21,216 bases of DNA, from contig JAZNCT010000002.1 in NCBI GenBank assembly GCA_045587665.1, positions 1-21,216 of the forward strand, read 5' to 3'. Both the position numbers and the translations under genes were made by a program. Shown here piece after piece: positions 13,378-21,216 of this stretch; positions within the stretch are counted from its first letter, which is position 1; each line of letters opens with the position of its first letter. The stretch comes from SIG710 sp045587665. GTDB taxonomy: Bacteria; Bacillota; Clostridia; Oscillospirales; CAG-272. The notes beneath the pieces were generated by a model. That model was given only the letters and a program-made list of their open reading frames with translations, did no database searches and was not told the origin of the DNA.

Positions 13378-14655
13378 ATGTCGACTAATAATAATCAACC
13401 TATTAGGTATTGCGCTTTTTGCGGCAGAAATGAAAATCAGGCTAATTTTCTCATTCCTTCTCCCCAAGGAGTTTATATTTGCGATTACTGTGTTGACGCT
13501 TGTCAGCAGTTGATAAATGAAAATTCTGCACCGGAAATCAATTTCAATGCACTTTCTCTAAACACGCTTCCCCGCCCCAAGGAGATAAAAGAATCTCTTG
13601 ATAGATATGTTATCGGTCAGGATGAAGCAAAGATCGCATTATCTGTTGCTGTATATAATCATTATAAGCGTATTCTTAACCGAGAAGAGAATATAAACAA
13701 ATCGAAATCATCAGAAAAGGATTCTGCAGGGGAAATTATAGAGCTTCAAAAAAGCAATGTTCTGCTTATAGGCCCAACAGGCGTTGGTAAAACCTATCTT
13801 GCACAAACGCTTGCCAAAACCTTGCAGGTTCCCTTTGCTATCGCTGATGCAACAACGCTGACCGAAGCCGGTTATGTAGGTGAGGACGTTGAGAACATTC
13901 TGCTGCGCCTTATTCAGGCGGCTGATTTTGATATTGACCTTGCTGAAAGAGGAATAATTTATATAGACGAAATTGATAAAATTTCAAGAAAAAGTGAAAA
14001 CCGTTCCATAACGCGTGATGTTTCCGGCGAAGGCGTTCAGCAGGCTCTCCTTAAAATCTTAGAAGGAACTGTTGCAAATGTTCCTCCACAGGGGGGCAGA
14101 AAGCATCCAAATCAGGATTTTATTCAGATAAACACCGAGAATATTCTCTTTATTTGCGGCGGTGCATTTGACGGTCTTTCTGAGATCATAGAAAAACGCA
14201 AGGGTAATCAGTCGATAGGTTTCTCAGGCGAAATTATGAAAAGATCCGAGAAAAAGGAAAACGGTATTTTTAAGGATGTAAATCCACACGACATCGTTAA
14301 ATACGGTATTATACCTGAACTTGTTGGACGTATACCTGTTATAGTTCCTTTATCAGACCTTGATAAAGAGGCTCTTGTCAGAATCATCAGCGAGCCGAAG
14401 AACTCTCTTGTTAAGCAATATATAAAGCTCTTTGACATGGATGGAGTCAAGCTTGAGTTTCAGGATTTAGCGCTGGAAGCAGTTGCTGAAAAAGCACTGG
14501 AACGCAATACCGGTGCAAGAGGTCTTCGCTCGATTATGGAAGAAACTATGCTCCAGATCATGTATGAGGTTCCTTCGGAAGAAAACCTTGAAAAGATTAT
14601 CATAACTAAGGATTGCATCAACAAAAAAGAAAAACCGAAAATGTTATACAAATAA
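13378..14655 (+). CDS. clpX: ATP-dependent Clp protease ATP-binding subunit ClpX
   Basis: AAA+ unfoldase that recognises substrates and feeds them to ClpP, 425 aa. The N-terminal zinc-binding domain has Cys12, Cys15, Cys35 and Cys38. Walker A GPTGVGKT is at residues 132-139; the pore loop GYVGEDV and Walker B IIYIDEIDKI follow. The IGF loop that docks ClpP is present (SIGFSGEI), as are the ELVGRIPV segment and the sensor 2 motif NTGARGLRSIMEE. A 12-residue insertion-like charged stretch (NINKSKSSEKDSAGEI) precedes the Walker A, a region known to vary. The ATG has AAAGG upstream. The gene ends 25 bases before a strong bidirectional terminator. Confidence 0.98.
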   Translation: MSTNNNQPIRYCAFCGRNENQANFLIPSPQGVYICDYCVDACQQLINENSAPEINFNALSLNTLPRPKEIKESLDRYVIGQDEAKIALSVAVYNHYKRILNREENINKSKSSEKDSAGEIIELQKSNVLLIGPTGVGKTYLAQTLAKTLQVPFAIADATTLTEAGYVGEDVENILLRLIQAADFDIDLAERGIIYIDEIDKISRKSENRSITRDVSGEGVQQALLKILEGTVANVPPQGGRKHPNQDFIQINTENILFICGGAFDGLSEIIEKRKGNQSIGFSGEIMKRSEKKENGIFKDVNPHDIVKYGIIPELVGRIPVIVPLSDLDKEALVRIISEPKNSLVKQYIKLFDMDGVKLEFQDLALEAVAEKALERNTGARGLRSIMEETMLQIMYEVPSEENLEKIIITKDCINKKEKPKMLYK

Positions 14656-14680
14656 AACTTTTCGATGATGCAAATAAAAA

Positions 14681-14708
14681 GTCGGCAGATTACTCTGCCG
14701 ACTTTTTT
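14681..14708. terminator. Bidirectional terminator between clpX and the RraA-family gene
   Basis: GTCGGCAGA (14681-14689) pairs perfectly with TCTGCCGAC (14694-14702), loop TTAC. Six T follow on the plus strand and five A precede, so it can stop clpX and the leftward RraA-family gene. Confidence 0.9.
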
Positions 14709-14713
14709 ATGTT

Positions 14714-15628
14714 TTAAAGAGCGGTTTGTGTATCGTTGGGGTCACCATTTCTTGCAAGGTCATATTCCTGTGACCAGTCAAGATCGCGATATGGCTCGCC
14801 TCTCGGGTCATTTTTAATGAAATCCATAAGGAGGTCAAGCATCTCTTCGGTCCAGGTATTTCTATCTATCTGTGCGGTTGTAAATTTGTTCTGAGATATC
14901 ATTTCAAATCCAAAATCATCTTTAACGTGAGTTTTGGCTGCTCCGTCAACAACCTCTGCAACGAGATGGCTGGGAATGAACAGAACACCGCCGCCGGCGC
15001 CAAAAACAACATCACCCGGCAGACAAACGGCACCTCCGAAATTAACAACAGAGTTAAAGCCTGTCATAATGAAATCGCGAATAGGTGTTGGGTCAATTCC
15101 TCTGTAATATACCTGAACTCCCTCAACCTGCTTCATCTGCTCAACATCACGTATACCGCCCCAAACTACGGCACCGCCGTTTTTTGTTCTGGTTTTTATG
15201 GCAGTTGTGAGATTTCCTCCAAGGAATGTTCCCTTATAAATTTTGTCGAACATATCAACTACAACAACATCTCTCTCTACAAGAGAATCAATAACCCACT
15301 GATTGTAGTTTCCGTTTCTTCCCTCTTCTGCGCCGATTGCAAACATTGTTTCGTGAAGATCGGGGCGTGTTGGGCAAAAAGAGCAAGTCACAGCGCGACC
15401 GATCAGTTTTCTGCCGTCGTCGTGAAGTACATTCAGAGGGTTAACGCCTCCGCCAACAAACTGATTTTCGTAACCCTTGACAAATATCGGTTTCCAAACC
15501 TCTTCAAGAGTCATTTTCTTCAGCGCATCAAGATATTTGTCCTCAACATAGGGTCTTCCGTCAGGAAGTCTCTTTCCCTTCCATTGAGGGGTTAACGCAA
15601 TTATTTCTTCCTTAACATTAAAATTCAT
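14714..15628 (-). CDS. RraA-family protein (aldolase/decarboxylase-like)
   Basis: 304 aa with the RraA/HMG-aldolase fold signature: VVVDMFDKIYKGTFLGGNL, then GGAVVWGGIRD with the conserved Arg-Asp pair used for metal and substrate binding. Family members are 4-hydroxy-4-methyl-2-oxoglutarate/oxaloacetate aldolases or, in proteobacteria, RNase E inhibitors; Clostridia lack that RNase E system, so a catabolic role is more likely. It is longer than the usual 160-230 aa because of N- and C-terminal extensions. The ATG has a perfect AAGGAGG site that overlaps the stop of a ruined SDR gene upstream, indicating a former operon. Its substrate is unknown. Confidence 0.85.
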   Translation of the reverse strand: MNFNVKEEIIALTPQWKGKRLPDGRPYVEDKYLDALKKMTLEEVWKPIFVKGYENQFVGGGVNPLNVLHDDGRKLIGRAVTCSFCPTRPDLHETMFAIGAEEGRNGNYNQWVIDSLVERDVVVVDMFDKIYKGTFLGGNLTTAIKTRTKNGGAVVWGGIRDVEQMKQVEGVQVYYRGIDPTPIRDFIMTGFNSVVNFGGAVCLPGDVVFGAGGGVLFIPSHLVAEVVDGAAKTHVKDDFGFEMISQNKFTTAQIDRNTWTEEMLDLLMDFIKNDPRGEPYRDLDWSQEYDLARNGDPNDTQTAL

Positions 15629-15639
15629 AATTATCCTCC

Positions 15640-15839
15640 TTACAGGCTCATTCCGCCATCAATTTTTATATCAGCTCCGGTAATATATTTTCCTTCTTCA
15701 GAGGCAAGCAAGAGAAAAGCTCCTATGCAATCCTCTGTACTACCGGGCAATGCCATTGGTATCTTTTTCACATCTGCTTTTCAAATTCATCATATGTAAC
15801 ATCTTGCCATAGAGTTCTATACTGAATAGAAGCATTCTG
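15640..15839 (-). pseudogene. Frameshifted 3' remnant of a short-chain dehydrogenase
   Basis: The minus strand encodes VKKIPMALPGSTEDCIGAF followed by LLLASEEGKYITGADIKIDG and a stop 11 bases before rraA: the classical SDR C-terminal block (P-G-x-x-E-D, ITG, DGG). Just upstream in another frame is LWQDVTYDEFEKQM, the expected preceding helix, so about one base is missing near 15771. An in-frame stop lies at 15840-15842 and no N-terminal Rossmann glycine motif remains. It is therefore a truncated, frameshifted relic. SDR proteins of this type often act on sugar acids beside RraA-family genes. Confidence 0.8.
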
Positions 15840-15937
15840 TCATTTGCCCATTCGTTATTCGATGTTTCACTGCTTGCCCATTTTTTTGGGGATGTTTTTC
15901 GTGCATATGGACAGCAATGAGATCCTTAGCAGCTTGC

Positions 15938-16056
15938 GCTTGATGCGTCTCTGACCTCACCACATCCCACGATTACTTGATTTGTGTGGATTTTTATTAA
16001 ATGACAGTCTTTGACGCGCCATTTATATTTCCAACTCTTATATCGGTTATTTTAAG
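15938..16056 (-). pseudogene. Relic of an enolase-superfamily (mandelate racemase type) dehydratase N-terminus
   Basis: The minus strand reads LKITDIRVGNINGASKTVI, then a stop, and in the next frame IKIHTNQVIVGCGEVRDASS. Joined, this matches the N-terminal capping-domain pattern of MR/MLE enzymes (KITDIRV...IKIYTDEG..G.GEVRD). A frameshift of about one base lies near 15995 and nothing of the catalytic barrel remains. The same frame is open from an ATG at 16125 with no ribosome binding site. Neighbouring RraA, SDR relic and AraC genes fit a former sugar-acid pathway. The match is from memory of the family pattern only. Confidence 0.55.
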
Positions 16057-16124
16057 TTCACTGGGGCTTGATGCTGTCTTTGTGTTTGTTTCAAAAAACA
16101 GGTTTATGTTTTTTGAAAATCCCA

Positions 16125-16153
16125 TTGACAAAAAGCATTATTTCGTGTAATAT
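16125..16153 (+). promoter_or_regulatory. Promoter of the AraC-family regulator
   Basis: A perfect TTGACA (16125-16130) and TAATAT (16148-16153) are separated by 17 bases, about 90 bases before the ATG. The leftward operon promoter that this regulator might have controlled should lie just beyond it, in the degraded region. Confidence 0.75.
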
Positions 16154-16241
16154 ATTATTAAGCTAATTATAGACAAGAATCCCCAAAATAACAACGTTTT
16201 TATTATGAAAAACTAATACAATGTTACGATTGGAGGGACAA

Positions 16242-17102
16242 ATGCGATATAGGATTGCATCACCTTTAACAGATTCGGCAGGGCAAAACATTTTGCATAT
16301 GTATGAATCTGTACCTGAATTGGATAGAGTTAAATTCTCCGAACATCATCATACTGAAATTGAACTTTGCTATGTGCTTTCCGGCAGTGGCAACTTTAAG
16401 ATCAGAGACGTATATTATGATATTGCACCGGGGGCTTTGTTCGTTTTCCCTTCAAACGAGGTTCACTGGATTGAAAGCATTGGCGGGAAATCAGAACTCA
16501 GACTTCTTGATCTTAAATTTGAGCCCAGGCTTGTATGGTCACCGCAGCTTAATTTATTTGAAGATAACTGCTTGCGCTCTCTTTTTGGCAATAAATGTGT
16601 TAATTATATCTCACCTGACAATCAACTGTCGACTGATATCGGTGCGATAATGAAACAGATGCACGAAGAATGTCTATCGTCAAAAAAAGGACGTGAAATT
16701 ATGGTTAAAGCGGATCTCTACAAACTCCTTGTCCTGCTTGTTCGCAGTGAAAAATTTGCTGAAACCACCGTCATTATGAAGAATTCTGAAAATTTAAAGA
16801 ATATTGAAAAAGCTATGCAGTATATAAACTCTAATCTTTCTCGCAAGTTTACGCTGGAAGAGCTTGCTGAGATATCCTGCTTCAGCAGAACATATTTTTC
16901 TGCATTATTCAAAGAGCTGAACGGTGTTTCACCCTGGGAATATATAAATATTAAAAGAATTGAAAAAGCCAAGCTGCTTCTTGCAGAAAGAAAAACAACC
17001 ATACTTTATGTAGCAAGCGAATGTGGGTTTGAGAACATTTCAAATTTCAACAGAATATTTAAAAAGATAACCGGAAAGACCCCCTCTGACTACAGAAAAT
17101 AA
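16242..17102 (+). CDS. AraC-family transcriptional regulator
   Basis: 286 aa with an N-terminal cupin-like sensing domain (HHHTEIELCYVLSGSGNF, then DIAPGALFVFPSNEVHW) and two C-terminal helix-turn-helix motifs from about residue 190: RKFTLEELAEISCFSRTYFS, then ILYVASECGFENISNFNRIF, ending GKTPSDYRK. Such proteins usually activate carbohydrate or organic-acid genes next to them. It is divergent from the decayed SDR/dehydratase/RraA cluster, which is the likely old target. The ATG at 16242 follows GGAGGG; the frame is open seven codons further, without a site. The reading frame is intact, though its regulon may be lost. Confidence 0.93.
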   Translation: MRYRIASPLTDSAGQNILHMYESVPELDRVKFSEHHHTEIELCYVLSGSGNFKIRDVYYDIAPGALFVFPSNEVHWIESIGGKSELRLLDLKFEPRLVWSPQLNLFEDNCLRSLFGNKCVNYISPDNQLSTDIGAIMKQMHEECLSSKKGREIMVKADLYKLLVLLVRSEKFAETTVIMKNSENLKNIEKAMQYINSNLSRKFTLEELAEISCFSRTYFSALFKELNGVSPWEYINIKRIEKAKLLLAERKTTILYVASECGFENISNFNRIFKKITGKTPSDYRK

Positions 17103-17139
17103 AGAAATGATGGTTCGATGAACCATCATTTCTTTATTT
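17097..17139. terminator. Very long perfect bidirectional terminator between AraC and asd
   Basis: A nearly 20-bp perfect stem, with core arms AAAGAAATGATGGTTC (17101-17116) and GAACCATCATTTCTTT (17120-17135), loop GAT, has A- and T-rich outer ends. Both convergent genes use it: the stem base contains the araC-type gene's TAA, and the asd stop begins at 17139. Confidence 0.9.
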
Positions 17140-18215
17140 TATCCAAGGTAACCAAGTTTATAAAGAAGTTCTGCGTTAAGCACGCTTCCTCCTGCTGCAC
17201 CTCTGAGAGTGTTGTGCGAAAGACCAACAAACTTATAGTCATAAACAGTATCTTCACGAAGTCTACCTGCAGTCACGCCCATACCACCGTAAATGTCGCG
17301 ATCAAGAGCTGCCTGAGGCCTGTTATCCTCTTCAAAATATGTAATGAACTGTTCGGGTGCGTGAGGAAGCTTAAGCTCCTGAGGCTTGCCCGAAAATTCC
17401 TTCCAGCACTGAAGTATTTCTTCTTTGGTAGGCTTGTTTTCAAATCTGACAAAAACAGCCGCTGTGTGACCGTCAGTAACAGGTACACGGATGCACTGGG
17501 AAGTAATTATTGTATCAGTATCATCAACGACTTTACCGTCAACAACCTTTCCCCAGATCTTAAGAGGTTCTTTTTCGCTCTTCTCTTCTTCACCGCCAAT
17601 GAAAGGAATAACATTGTCGATCATTTCGGGCCACTCCTTAAAGGTTTTGCCTGCACCGGAAATAGCCTGATAGGTTGTAACCACAACCTCTTTTATACCA
17701 AATTTGCGGAGAGGAGTAAGCATTGGAACATAGCTTTGAATGGAGCAATTGGGTTTGACTGCAATAAAGCCCTTCTTTGTACCAAGTCTTATCTTCTGTG
17801 CCTCGATAACTTCAAGATGTGCATCGTTAACTTCGGGCATAAGCATAGGAACATCGGGCATGTTTCTGTTTGCCGAGTTGTTTGAAACAACAGGGATCTC
17901 GGCTTTTGCATAAGCCTCTTCAAGAGCCATTACCTCATCTTTTTTCATATCAACAGCGCAGAAAACAAAATCAACAAGAGCTGCAACCTCTTCGATCTTT
18001 GCTGCATCAATAACTGGCATATTCTTATATGCCTCCGGAATTGGAGTTTTCATCTTCCATCTGCCTTCAACTGCCTCGGCATAGGTCTTGCCCGAGCTTC
18101 TTGCAGAAGCAGCAAGTGCTGTTACTTCAAAATAAGGATGATTCTCCAGCAGAGTAAGAAATCTCTGACCAACCATACCTGTTGCGCCAATTACGCCGGC
18201 TCTGAGTTTGCTCAT
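17139..18215 (-). CDS. asd: Aspartate-semialdehyde dehydrogenase
   Basis: Makes aspartate-4-semialdehyde for lysine, methionine and threonine synthesis, 358 aa. The NADP-binding GATGMVGQRF is at residues 10-19; the catalytic cysteine is Cys157 in KPNCSIQSYVPML; AISGAGKTFKEW and the catalytic-base region TDGHTAAVFVRF follow. The longer form resembling archaeal/fungal Asd, common in some Clostridia, fits better than the proteobacterial form. I use the ATG at 18215, with GAGGTG seven bases upstream; the frame extends 20 codons further over the promoter. It appears monocistronic with its own promoter and terminator. Confidence 0.95.
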   Translation of the reverse strand: MSKLRAGVIGATGMVGQRFLTLLENHPYFEVTALAASARSSGKTYAEAVEGRWKMKTPIPEAYKNMPVIDAAKIEEVAALVDFVFCAVDMKKDEVMALEEAYAKAEIPVVSNNSANRNMPDVPMLMPEVNDAHLEVIEAQKIRLGTKKGFIAVKPNCSIQSYVPMLTPLRKFGIKEVVVTTYQAISGAGKTFKEWPEMIDNVIPFIGGEEEKSEKEPLKIWGKVVDGKVVDDTDTIITSQCIRVPVTDGHTAAVFVRFENKPTKEEILQCWKEFSGKPQELKLPHAPEQFITYFEEDNRPQAALDRDIYGGMGVTAGRLREDTVYDYKFVGLSHNTLRGAAGGSVLNAELLYKLGYLG

Positions 18216-18246
18216 TTTAAAACACCTCTTCTTAAAAATATGAATT

Positions 18247-18275
18247 ATTATACCACTATCTGAATAAAAAATCAA
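18247..18275 (-). promoter_or_regulatory. Promoter of asd
   Basis: On the minus strand TTGATT (18275-18270) and a perfect TATAAT (18252-18247) are 17 bases apart, with an extended -10 TG. No terminator hairpin is seen between rsmI's stop and this promoter, so rsmI transcripts may read into asd. Confidence 0.8.
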
Positions 18276-18303
18276 TAGTAATTTTTGTTATTTTTTGTTA
18301 CAG

Positions 18304-19173
18304 TTATCCCTCATCTTTTGTAACATATTCCTTATAGATTGAATTCTTGTTAACGCCTCTGTCCTTTGCCGTCTTTTTTATAGCATCCATACGTTCAAGA
18401 CCGCTTTCGATATAGAATTCAATATGTTCTGAAATTGTCATATCCTGCCAAAAGCTGTCGCTTTTTTTGTAAGTTCCGCCTTCAACAACAAGAACATATT
18501 CACCTCTGGGTTCATATTTATCATAAAACTCTACAGCATCCAAAATCGTTGTTCTCATTATATCTTCGTTAAGTTTGGTCAGTTCTCGGCAAAGCGAAAC
18601 TCTCCTATCGGGGCCGAAAACCTCAAGCATATCGGAAAGTGTTGCTCTCAGCTTATGAGGTGCCTCGTGAAAAATCATTGTTCGCTCTTCACACTCAAGC
18701 TTTTTGAGCTGTTCCCTGCGTTCTTTTTTTATACCAGAAAGAAACCCTTCAAAAGTAAAACGTCCCGTTGGCAAGGCCGAAAGTGTAAGCGCAGTTATTG
18801 CGGCACAGCACCCCGGAATTGACGTTACCGGTATGTTTTTTTGGGCGCACAGTCTGACAAGATCTTCTCCGGGATCGCTTATGGCAGGAGTGCCTGCATC
18901 GGTTATAAGAGCGCAGGCTTCACCGGCCTCAATTCTTTCACATATCTCGCTTCCCTTTTCTTTTTTATTATGTTCATGATAAGAAACCAACGATTTTTTT
19001 ATTCCGAAATGGGTAAGCAGACGAACAGAATTTCTTGTATCCTCTGCGGCTATAAAATCAACTTCGTTCAGAACCTTAAGGGCTCGCTCCGATATATCTG
19101 AAAGATTTCCAATGGGAGTAGCAACGATATATAGGTTTCCACCTTCAACCTTGTTTTTTTCTATATTTTCCAT
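18304..19173 (-). CDS. rsmI: 16S rRNA (cytidine-1402 2'-O)-methyltransferase
   Basis: SAM-dependent methyltransferase of the tetrapyrrole methylase fold acting on the 30S decoding centre, 289 aa. Diagnostic blocks in order: YIVATPIGNLSDISERAL near residue 15, FIAAEDTRNSVRLLTHFGI, SYHEHNKKEKG, ALITDAGTPAISDPGEDLV, PGCCAAITALTLSALPT and GRFTFEGFL, with the family's C-terminal helical domain (MDAIKKTAKDRGVNKNSIYKEY). The ATG has AGGAA upstream, inside the last codons of ligA, and only 2 bases separate the two genes. It is likely co-transcribed with ligA. Confidence 0.97.
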   Translation of the reverse strand: MENIEKNKVEGGNLYIVATPIGNLSDISERALKVLNEVDFIAAEDTRNSVRLLTHFGIKKSLVSYHEHNKKEKGSEICERIEAGEACALITDAGTPAISDPGEDLVRLCAQKNIPVTSIPGCCAAITALTLSALPTGRFTFEGFLSGIKKERREQLKKLECEERTMIFHEAPHKLRATLSDMLEVFGPDRRVSLCRELTKLNEDIMRTTILDAVEFYDKYEPRGEYVLVVEGGTYKKSDSFWQDMTISEHIEFYIESGLERMDAIKKTAKDRGVNKNSIYKEYVTKDEG

Positions 19174-19175
19174 AG

Positions 19176-21164
19176 TTAATTCCTGTTTTCAAGCATCTTA
19201 TGAAATGCTTCCTCGTCTATTATCGGTATACCGAGAGATTTTGCTTTGGTAAGCTTTGAACCCGCCTCCTCACCGGCAAGGACATAGGTAGTTTTTGATG
19301 AAACAGAGCCGCTCACCTTTCCGCCTCTTTCTTTTATAAGCTCTGAGGCTTGATCTCTTGTCATCGTTGGCAAGGTACCTGTCAAAACAAAAGTCATGCC
19401 GGAAAAATTATCGTCAATCTGTTTTTTTACCGCAGAAGTGTTAAGACCCATTTCAATAAGACGCCTGCAAAGCTGTCTGTTTTGTGGGTGTGAAAAATAG
19501 TTTACAACACACTGAGCTGTTATGAGACCAAAATCTTCTATCTGACAGATATCTTCTACAGTGGCATCAAAGCACGCTTCGAGAGTTTGATATTTTTTTG
19601 CGAGAGCGGCGGCGGCAACCTCGCCAACATTTCTTATTCCGAGAGCATAAATCAATCTTTCAAGCCCTGCGTTTTTAGATTTTTCGATAGCTTCAATGAT
19701 ATTCTGAGCAGATTTTCTTCCCATACGTTCAAGCGTTTCTATTTGCTCTACACTTAAAGAATAAAGATCTGCAGAATTCTCAATAAGCTTGTTTTCAAGA
19801 AACAGATCCACTATCTGAGGGCCAAGGCCGTCAATATTCATAGCATCTTTTGAAGCAAAATGTTCAATTCCTCTGGCAAGCTGAGCCGGGCAAAGAGCAT
19901 TTGTACATCTTGTTGCAGCCCCTTCATCCTGATCGTAAAAAACCGGCTCACCGCAGGAGGGACAAAACGACGGCATATTAAATATTTGTTCACTTCCGTC
20001 TCTCTCCGCAGGGTGTGCGCAAACAATTTCGGGAATAATATCACCGGCCTTTTGAACCGATACGATATCTCCCAGCATAATTCCTTTTTCTCTTATGAAT
20101 TCGAGATTATGAAGTGTTGCTCTTGAAACAGTGGTTCCGGCAAGACGTACAGGCTGCAGCACTGCAGTAGGTGTCAGAACCCCCGTTCTTCCAACGGCAA
20201 TATCAATGTCTAACAGTTTTGTTTTCTTTTGCTCTGGAGGAAATTTATAGGCTACAGCCCATTTTGGGGTATTAGTTCCCTCTCCGATCTTTATGCGCTC
20301 ACTTGTAGAATCCACCTTGATAACAACACCGTCGATGTCATAGGGCAGATCGTCACGCATTTTTCCGAGGACTTCGATATGGGAGATGATCTCTTTATAG
20401 CTTTTAGCTGTTATACGATCTTGCAAAGTTGTGAATCCAAGAGTTGAGAGCCTGTCGAGCTCGGCACTGTGAGAATCAGTACCAAGCTCACCCTTTTGCA
20501 CATTAAAAATAAAGATGTCAAGACCTCTTGCTGCAACAATACTCGGATCAAGCTGACGCAGAGAGCCAGCAGCCGCATTTCTGGGATTAGCGAAAAGCGA
20601 CTGTCCCTGCGCCTCCCTTTTGGCGTTTACACGTTCGAAATTCTCTCTCGGCATATATACCTCGCCGCGAACACAGAGATCCGGCACAGCTTTGGAAAGC
20701 TTCATCGGCACAGAGAAAATCGTTTTAACATTTTGAGTTACATCTTCCCCCACAAGTCCGTCGCCGCGTGTTGCAGCACGCACAAGAACACCGTTTTCGT
20801 AGGTCAGTGCAACCGAAAGCCCGTCAATTTTGGGTTCTACCGAGTATTCCGCCTCGCCTACGACCTCATCGGTCTTTACAATAAAGTCCTCGACCTCCTC
20901 AAAGGAAAAAACGTCGGAAAGCGAATTCATTCTCACCGAGTGAGTAACCTTTTCAAACTTGTCAAGCGCCTTTCCTCCCACGCGGTGGGTAGGAGATGCG
21001 GGATCCTCAAGCTCGGGATGCTTCTCTTCAAGCGCCTTGAGCTCGGCAAACATCATATCATACTCGTAGTCGGATATTTGGGGCGCATCGTAAACATAAT
21101 ACAGCTTTGCGTGGTGTGTCAGGGTTTCACGCAATTCTTTTATTCTTTTAACTTCGGAATCCAT
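19176..21164 (-). CDS. ligA: NAD-dependent DNA ligase
   Basis: Seals nicks in DNA using NAD, 662 aa, complete. Domain Ia is at about residues 1-60 (YYVYDAPQISDYEYD); the adenylation domain has VEPKIDGLSVALTYENG with catalytic Lys112 and TRGDGLVGEDVTQNV; an OB fold (VGRTGVLTPTAVLQPV) follows, then a zinc finger (CPSCGEPVF, RCTNALCPAQ; four cysteines), helix-hairpin-helix repeats (IYALGIRNVGEVAA, IEDFGLITAQ) and a C-terminal BRCT domain (FVLTGTLPTMTRDQA). I use the ATG at 21164, preceded by GGAGGAAG; an in-frame ATG six codons upstream lies within that site. rsmI follows. Confidence 0.97.
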   Translation of the reverse strand: MDSEVKRIKELRETLTHHAKLYYVYDAPQISDYEYDMMFAELKALEEKHPELEDPASPTHRVGGKALDKFEKVTHSVRMNSLSDVFSFEEVEDFIVKTDEVVGEAEYSVEPKIDGLSVALTYENGVLVRAATRGDGLVGEDVTQNVKTIFSVPMKLSKAVPDLCVRGEVYMPRENFERVNAKREAQGQSLFANPRNAAAGSLRQLDPSIVAARGLDIFIFNVQKGELGTDSHSAELDRLSTLGFTTLQDRITAKSYKEIISHIEVLGKMRDDLPYDIDGVVIKVDSTSERIKIGEGTNTPKWAVAYKFPPEQKKTKLLDIDIAVGRTGVLTPTAVLQPVRLAGTTVSRATLHNLEFIREKGIMLGDIVSVQKAGDIIPEIVCAHPAERDGSEQIFNMPSFCPSCGEPVFYDQDEGAATRCTNALCPAQLARGIEHFASKDAMNIDGLGPQIVDLFLENKLIENSADLYSLSVEQIETLERMGRKSAQNIIEAIEKSKNAGLERLIYALGIRNVGEVAAAALAKKYQTLEACFDATVEDICQIEDFGLITAQCVVNYFSHPQNRQLCRRLIEMGLNTSAVKKQIDDNFSGMTFVLTGTLPTMTRDQASELIKERGGKVSGSVSSKTTYVLAGEEAGSKLTKAKSLGIPIIDEEAFHKMLENRN

Positions 21165-21194
21165 CTTTCTTCCTCCATTCAATCTACTTATATT

Positions 21195-21200
21195 ATTGTA
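21195..21200 (-). promoter_or_regulatory. Possible -10 element of the ligA promoter at the window edge
   Basis: TACAAT on the minus strand, about 30 bases before the ligA ATG, is a good -10. Its -35 would fall outside the window, so this cannot be confirmed. Confidence 0.3.
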
Positions 21201-21216
21201 CCAAATTAACCGCTTA

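Noticed and set aside
14927..15595. 222-aa frame on the plus strand inside the RraA-family gene
   Set aside because: It is antisense to a clearly recognised gene, without a ribosome binding site or family features.
15780..15930. Transposase remnant in the degraded region before the AraC gene
   Set aside because: One frame gives a vaguely transposase-like string, but the SDR match in the neighbouring frame is better and there are no terminal inverted repeats or target duplications.
17118..17885. 255-aa frame antisense to asd
   Set aside because: Composition is Cys/Asn/Phe-rich as expected for a shadow frame; asd is unambiguous on the other strand.
20469..21209. 246-aa frame antisense to ligA
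   Set aside because: It is a shadow of the well-conserved adenylation domain of ligA; no ribosome binding site.
1..21216. CRISPR arrays, tRNA or rRNA genes, complete insertion sequences
   Set aside because: No regularly spaced direct repeats, cloverleaf genes, rRNA segments or intact transposase genes were found by reading.

Overview
The window looks like chromosome of a low-to-mid GC Gram-positive anaerobe in the class Clostridia, probably Oscillospirales/Ruminococcaceae-like. The grounds are Firmicutes-type gene orders (lepB-rbgA-rnhB-yraN; tig-clpP-clpX), strong AGGAGG-type ribosome binding sites, TTGACA/TATAAT promoters often with an extended -10 TGn, a DUF1540 protein and an NfeD/stomatin pair. 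The taxonomic assignment is inference; no rRNA or tRNA gene is present. Starts were re-chosen from ribosome binding sites wherever the longest open frame ran upstream of them.

Layout. Positions 1-1340 are an accessory-looking, structure-rich segment: two small convergent genes of unknown function, several strong hairpins, a good promoter feeding a terminator-ended RNA of about 120 nt with no credible ORF (candidate small RNA), and AT-rich palindromic repeats. Next are a small flavodoxin-like protein (1342-1758) and a leftward operon (3812-1828) of an anchored unknown protein, NfeD and a stomatin/SPFH protein. From a divergent promoter region at about 3850-3950 a rightward run begins: ApgM-type phosphoglycerate mutase homologue, signal peptidase I, RbgA GTPase, RNase HII, YraN, M19 dipeptidase and threonine synthase (ends 10080). 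A DUF1540 gene (leftward) and a metallophosphoesterase (rightward) follow, then tig-clpP-clpX from its own promoter, closed by a bidirectional terminator.

Positions 14714-17102 appear to be a decayed carbohydrate- or hydroxy-acid catabolic island: an intact RraA-family aldolase-like gene, frameshifted scraps of a short-chain dehydrogenase and of an enolase-superfamily (mandelate racemase type) dehydratase, and a divergent AraC-family regulator. The right end is leftward housekeeping: aspartate-semialdehyde dehydrogenase with its own promoter, then RsmI preceded by NAD-dependent DNA ligase.

How genes work together: ApgM homologue (possible homoserine kinase), ThrC and Asd would all belong to the aspartate-to-threonine route. 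Tig, ClpP and ClpX cover folding and proteolysis. LepB, RbgA, RNase HII, RsmI and LigA are core envelope, ribosome and DNA maintenance functions. No complete mobile element, CRISPR array or convincing wholly new multi-gene system was seen. The most novel items are the candidate small RNA, the left-end hairpin cluster, the ruined catabolic operon, and the ApgM/ThrC context.
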